DNA of 25,517 bases from Candidatus Saccharimonadota bacterium (GTDB lineage: Bacteria > Patescibacteriota > Saccharimonadia > Saccharimonadales > Saccharimonadaceae), in the NCBI GenBank assembly GCA_905372495.1, contig CAJPPG010000009.1, positions 1 to 25,517 of the forward strand, written 5' to 3'. Of the stretch, positions 22,298-25,517 are shown piece by piece. The notes under the pieces were generated by a model. The model worked only from the letters and a program-made list of their open reading frames with translations, had not been told where the DNA came from and ran no database searches. Numbering within the stretch: position 1 is the first letter of the stretch; every line of letters starts with the position of its first letter. A program made the translations under genes and the position numbers.

Positions 22298-23221
22298 ATG
22301 CAAAAAACACCGCAAACATTACACCAAGTAGCAGACTTAGAAGGGAAGAGGCGGCAGTCATCCCGCCGTAATTATTCACATAATTCTCGTCACTGTCGGC
22401 TCTCTATTTCCGAAGATGTAAGGTCACGCATCAGAGTTCCATATAAACGTGAACGCAAATTCAGGTATTTAATTTATCTAGCTATTTTATTTTTGAATTT
22501 CTGTTCTTTACTTGTCTTGCCTGTATCAACTTTTGCTACTAATAAGCCCTCAGATGCAAAAGGTAAAAATATTGTAGAAGAAGAAAAAACCTGTCCTAGT
22601 GGTCAATATTTAAACCCCGAGACCAAACGCTGTAAAAAATTTCCCCCGCAAAAGATGAAAACCTGTCCCGAAGGTTATTTTCTTAACGTAAAAACCAACC
22701 GTTGCAACAAGAATCAAGTTCCCAAGAACCCAACACATAATAAGTCACACCCGAAGGAGTCGGGTAGTCAATCGTTCAACCCATCTGATTCAAAAGATCA
22801 GAATCCTCAAGCTAAGAAGCCAGTTAAAGACTGTCAGCCTGGTTATTTCTTAAATAAAGTTACTGGCCGTTGTCATAAAATAGCCGCACCAACCACCCCC
22901 AAAACCTGTCCTGTCGGCAAGACTCTTAACCCTGCCACCAACCGCTGTAAAGGTGAAGAAAAAACTCATGAAACTAAACCATGTAAGGAAGGATACGAAC
23001 GAAACGAACAGACTCACCGTTGTCGCAAAGTCCAACAAAATACGGGCGCCTCAAACCCAGTAGAAGTTCCAAAATTAGGGGATAAGAAAAAGGAGGAGAA
23101 AAAAGATTTTAATGGCACGACAGCGGTTGCCGGCTCTGCGGCAGTTGGTCTTGGTATTGCCATCTTCCAGTTTAAAAATGAAATCTTTGTTATCATCCGT
23201 AAAATCTTCCTTCATAAATAG
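22298..23221 (+). CDS. Surface protein with five C-x12-C repeats
   Basis: A 307-aa protein of unknown function. Residues 1-55 are Arg/Lys/Ser-rich and probably cytoplasmic; 57-79 form a hydrophobic helix ending STFA, a possible signal cleavage site. The exported part holds five repeats with consensus C..G..LN..T.RC: cysteine pairs 99/112, 123/136, 179/192, 204/217 and 229/242, all with exactly 12 residues between. Linkers are Lys/Pro/Ser/Asn-rich. A C-terminal hydrophobic helix at about 275-300 with a basic tail could anchor it. The repeats look like mini disulfide-locked loops and suggest binding to a surface or host, as an inference. GAGGT lies just upstream of the ATG at 22298. Confidence 0.82.
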   Translation: MQKTPQTLHQVADLEGKRRQSSRRNYSHNSRHCRLSISEDVRSRIRVPYKRERKFRYLIYLAILFLNFCSLLVLPVSTFATNKPSDAKGKNIVEEEKTCPSGQYLNPETKRCKKFPPQKMKTCPEGYFLNVKTNRCNKNQVPKNPTHNKSHPKESGSQSFNPSDSKDQNPQAKKPVKDCQPGYFLNKVTGRCHKIAAPTTPKTCPVGKTLNPATNRCKGEEKTHETKPCKEGYERNEQTHRCRKVQQNTGASNPVEVPKLGDKKKEEKKDFNGTTAVAGSAAVGLGIAIFQFKNEIFVIIRKIFLHK

Positions 23222-23320
23222 TCCTACTTAGTCTCAATCAATACTTAAATAGCGCTAAGTTATAACTCACAAAATCTATAAAAATTGGTTACCCCTGTAA
23301 AAATCCATAAAAAACTCAAA

Positions 23321-23347
23321 TTAGCAGTCTTGACATGAGAGTGCTAA
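23321..23347 (+). promoter_or_regulatory. CIRCE operator of dnaK
   Basis: TTAGCAGTC (23321-23329), 9 bases, GAGTGCTAA (23339-23347). This matches the CIRCE inverted repeat TTAGCACTC-N9-GAGTGCTAA recognised by the heat-shock repressor HrcA with a single mismatch. It encloses the dnaK -35 box. Confidence 0.9.
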
Positions 23348-23358
23348 TGGACTATACT
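23330..23358 (+). promoter_or_regulatory. dnaK promoter
   Basis: TTGACA (23330-23335) lies in the spacer of the CIRCE element and TATACT (23353-23358) follows after 17 bases. HrcA bound to CIRCE would cover the -35, so heat or misfolded protein should release repression. Confidence 0.85.
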
Positions 23359-23366
23359 GATATTAA

Positions 23367-23407
23367 TTAGCAATAAACATGAAGACTGCTAAATAATACA
23401 AAAGGAG
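23367..23407 (+). promoter_or_regulatory. Second degenerate CIRCE-like repeat and dnaK RBS
   Basis: TTAGCAATA (23367-23375), 8 bases, GACTGCTAA (23384-23392). The right arm is the exact reverse complement of the left arm of the first CIRCE. AAAGGAG follows at 23401-23407, seven bases before the ATG. Confidence 0.6.
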
Positions 23408-23413
23408 TAATAA

Positions 23414-25306
23414 ATGAGTAAAATTATTGGAATTGACCTTGGTACGACGAACTCTGCTTTCGCGTACATGGTCGCAGGTAAACCAGAAGTTATTACAAAT
23501 GCAGAAGGTGATCGCACCACCCCATCAGTTGTTGCTGTTACTAAAAAGGGCGAACGACTTGTTGGTAAAGTTGCTCAGCGTCAACGCGTCACTAATCCAA
23601 AAAATACCATCTATGGTATCAAGCGTCTAATTGGGCGTAAATTTGAAGATAAAGAGGTCCAAAGAGATCTTGATATTATGCCTTACAAGATCGTTAAAAA
23701 AGGCGATGGCGTAGCTGTTGAGATGGATGGCAAATCCTATACCCCAGAAGAAGTTTCTGCCATGATTCTCTCCAAAATTAAAGCAGATGCCGAAGCTTTC
23801 CTAGGTGAGAAGGTTACCGAAGCTATCATTACCGTCCCAGCTTACTTCGACGATTCTCAGCGTCAAGCCACTAAAGACGCCGGTAAGATTGCTGGTCTTG
23901 AGGTCAAACGTATTATTAATGAACCTACAGCCGCAGCCCTCGCCTACGGTCTTGAAAAGAAGAATGAAGAAAAAATCGTAGTTTTCGACCTTGGTGGTGG
24001 TACTTTCGATGTTTCGATTCTTGAGCTTGGTGATGGTGTATTTGAGGTTAAGTCTACTAACGGTGATACTCACTTAGGTGGTGAAGACTTCGATAACGTT
24101 ATTGTTAACTTCCTCTGTGATCAATTCAAAGACGAATCTGGTATTGATATCAGAAATGATGCCGCAGCGATGCAGCGCGTTAAAGATGAAGCTGAAAAAG
24201 CCAAGAAGGAACTCTCTTCAGCAAAAGAAACTGAAATCAACCTTCCATTCCTTTCCGCTGACTCTGATGGCCCAAAACACTTTGAGTATACTTTAACTCG
24301 CTCCAAGATGGAAGAGCTCGTTGCTCCACTTCTTGATCGTCTTGCAGGTCCAGTTGAGAAGGCTCTTAAGGATGCTAACCTCAAGACTTCCGATATTAAT
24401 GAGGTTGTCATGGTTGGTGGTATGACCCGTATGCCAGCAGTTGTTGAAAAAGTAAAAGCTCTCTTTGGTAAGGAACCAATGCAGGGTGTGAACCCAGATG
24501 AAGTTGTCGCAGTTGGTGCCGCCATTCAAGGTGGTGTTCTTCAAGGCGACGTTAAGGATGTGCTTCTTCTCGATGTAACTCCACTTTCTCTTGGTATTGA
24601 AACCATGGGTGGTGTCTCAACGAAGCTTATCGAGCGCAATACTACTATCCCAACTTCAAAGTCTGAGACTTTCTCTACTGCAGCCGACAATCAACCTCAG
24701 GTTGAAATCCATGTTTTACAAGGTGAGCGCGAAATGGCTGCTGATAATAAATCTCTTGGTCGCTTCATTCTTGATGGTATCGCTCCAGCTCCACGTGGTG
24801 TCCCACAGATTGAAGTAACCTTCAACATCGATGCTAACGGTATTCTCAATGTTACGGCTCGTGACAAGGGAACTGGTAAAGAACAAAGTATTACTATCCA
24901 GAACTCCGGTAATATGTCTAAGGAAGATATTGAGAAAGCTCAGAAGGATGCTGAACTTCATGCTGATGAAGATAAAAAGAAGCGTGAAGCTATTGATGCC
25001 AGAAATAAACTAGAACAGGCCATTTATCAAAACGAAAAAATGCCAGATGAGTTTAAAGATAAAATTTCTGATGAAGATAAGGAAACTATTAAAAAGGCTA
25101 TTGAAGAAGCTAAGGAAGTTCTCAAAGACACTGCGGCCGACGCTGCTAAATATGAAGAGGCCGTAAAGGAGCTTTCGAACAAAGTTATGCCAATCGGTGC
25201 TAAGCTTTATCAGTCTGCTTCAGCTGATAACTCTTCGAAAGATGCTGGGTCGACTGATAATAAATCAGACAGTGAGCCAGTCGAAGGCGAAGTTGTTGAT
25301 AAATAA
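23414..25306 (+). CDS. dnaK: Molecular chaperone DnaK (Hsp70)
   Basis: An ATP-driven chaperone that binds unfolded polypeptides in the cytoplasm with DnaJ and GrpE. The 630-aa protein has the full Hsp70 layout: IGIDLGTTNS at 5-14, PAYFDDSQRQATKDAG near 146, the DLGGGTFDVS phosphate loop near 192, VMVGGMTRMP near 335, the LLLDVTPLSLGIETMGG linker region near 380, the substrate-binding beta domain with FDINANG-type FNIDANGILNV, a helical lid, and a polar tail ending EGEVVDK, close to the EEVVD-type ends of many bacterial DnaKs. Length is normal. The gene stands alone between CIRCE control and a strong terminator; grpE and dnaJ are not visible here. Confidence 0.98.
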   Translation: MSKIIGIDLGTTNSAFAYMVAGKPEVITNAEGDRTTPSVVAVTKKGERLVGKVAQRQRVTNPKNTIYGIKRLIGRKFEDKEVQRDLDIMPYKIVKKGDGVAVEMDGKSYTPEEVSAMILSKIKADAEAFLGEKVTEAIITVPAYFDDSQRQATKDAGKIAGLEVKRIINEPTAAALAYGLEKKNEEKIVVFDLGGGTFDVSILELGDGVFEVKSTNGDTHLGGEDFDNVIVNFLCDQFKDESGIDIRNDAAAMQRVKDEAEKAKKELSSAKETEINLPFLSADSDGPKHFEYTLTRSKMEELVAPLLDRLAGPVEKALKDANLKTSDINEVVMVGGMTRMPAVVEKVKALFGKEPMQGVNPDEVVAVGAAIQGGVLQGDVKDVLLLDVTPLSLGIETMGGVSTKLIERNTTIPTSKSETFSTAADNQPQVEIHVLQGEREMAADNKSLGRFILDGIAPAPRGVPQIEVTFNIDANGILNVTARDKGTGKEQSITIQNSGNMSKEDIEKAQKDAELHADEDKKKREAIDARNKLEQAIYQNEKMPDEFKDKISDEDKETIKKAIEEAKEVLKDTAADAAKYEEAVKELSNKVMPIGAKLYQSASADNSSKDAGSTDNKSDSEPVEGEVVDK

Positions 25307-25344
25307 TATCACCAATCGCTCTAAATACATTATTCATCCAGTGA

Positions 25345-25384
25345 ATATTTCAAAAATACTCCGCAAGGAGTATTTTTGAAATAT
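25345..25384 (+). terminator. Perfect 18-bp hairpin after dnaK
   Basis: ATATTTCAAAAATACTCC (25345-25362) pairs without mismatch to its reverse complement (25367-25384) around the tetraloop GCAA. A TATTTTT tract is inside the right arm. It is likely a terminator for dnaK, possibly acting on both strands. Confidence 0.85.
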
Positions 25385-25421
25385 CATGAACATTATCCAA
25401 CAAAACTATACTTATTACCTC

Positions 25422-25452
25422 TGATATGATATATTTAATTGGATAAAAAGGG
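25422..25452 (+). promoter_or_regulatory. Promoter and RBS of the gene at the right edge
   Basis: TGaTATGAT (25422-25430) is an extended -10, and AAAAAGGGA at about 25445-25453 may serve as the ribosome binding site for an ATG at 25463. Confidence 0.45.
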
Positions 25453-25462
25453 ATATATTTTC

Positions 25463-25517
25463 ATGAAATCTATAGTCAAAAAGTTTTTCAATTTTTCATC
25501 ATCTCAAAAAATAAACT
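25463..25517 (+). CDS. Start of a gene cut by the window end
   Basis: An open frame from the ATG at 25463 runs 18 codons to the edge. It begins with a basic segment and Phe residues (KSIVKKFFNF). Promoter and ribosome-binding signals upstream support it, but too little is present to assign a function. Confidence 0.45.
   Translation, partial: MKSIVKKFFNFSSSQKIN

Noticed and set aside
24121..24544. Minus-strand open frames inside dnaK
   Set aside because: They are antisense shadows of a highly conserved gene.
1..25517. TGA recoded as Gly or Trp (code 25 or 4)
   Set aside because: Full-length motifs are recovered in all major genes with the standard code and no internal TGA is needed.

Overview
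The window looks like a piece of a small-genome Patescibacteria/CPR bacterium, most likely Candidatus Saccharibacteria (TM7). That is an inference from several features together: AT-rich DNA, compact single-copy housekeeping genes, a type IV prepilin cluster, many conserved-but-unnamed membrane and surface proteins, and promoters that sit directly against start codons. The standard code fits: 15 complete genes end in TAA, 9 in TAG and only one in TGA. No insertion sequence, phage gene or CRISPR array was seen.

Layout. (1) 1-4356, plus strand: a cell-surface polysaccharide operon with a polyprenyl-phosphate sugar-1-phosphate transferase (5' cut by the window edge), a GT4-type glycosyltransferase and a Wzy/O-antigen-ligase-like membrane protein. 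(2) 4301-5497, minus: an unrecognised 398-aa protein that converges on and overlaps the ligase gene. (3) 5643-11556, plus: phosphate acetyltransferase, a GlmM-type phosphohexomutase, a GNAT acetyltransferase, a small unknown, a MurC-type ligase, a two-TM unknown and a 68-aa conserved small protein. (4) 11758-12915, minus: a secreted protein with an alternating-cysteine tract and an FtsB/DivIC-like cell-division protein, followed by a plus-strand CAU tRNA that looks like tRNA-Ile2. (5) 13099-19483, plus: two unknowns, a one-TM protein with a basic coiled coil, then four consecutive prepilin-like genes resembling a minor pilin/tip cluster. (6) 19573-22131, minus: initiator tRNA-fMet and a tight three-gene operon (polytopic membrane protein, ATP-cone-like protein, divergent FAD/NAD(P) oxidoreductase). 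(7) 22298-25306, plus: a surface protein with five identical-spacing Cys repeats, then dnaK behind a CIRCE-controlled promoter. A new gene begins at 25463.

Together the region covers envelope building (surface glycan, GlmM and MurC for peptidoglycan, FtsB for division), surface appendages (pilins, Cys-repeat protein) and core functions (dnaK, initiator tRNA, acetyl-phosphate metabolism). The most striking theme is two start modes side by side. About eight genes have a TATAAT-like box ending 6-10 nt before the ATG and no Shine-Dalgarno, which predicts leaderless mRNAs. Others have a normal leader with an AAAGGAG-type site. The leaderless set is mainly envelope and pilus genes. The best candidates for something undescribed are the minor-pilin cluster with its partner protein, the membrane/ATP-cone/flavoprotein operon with tandem operator-like repeats, and the two cysteine-patterned surface proteins.
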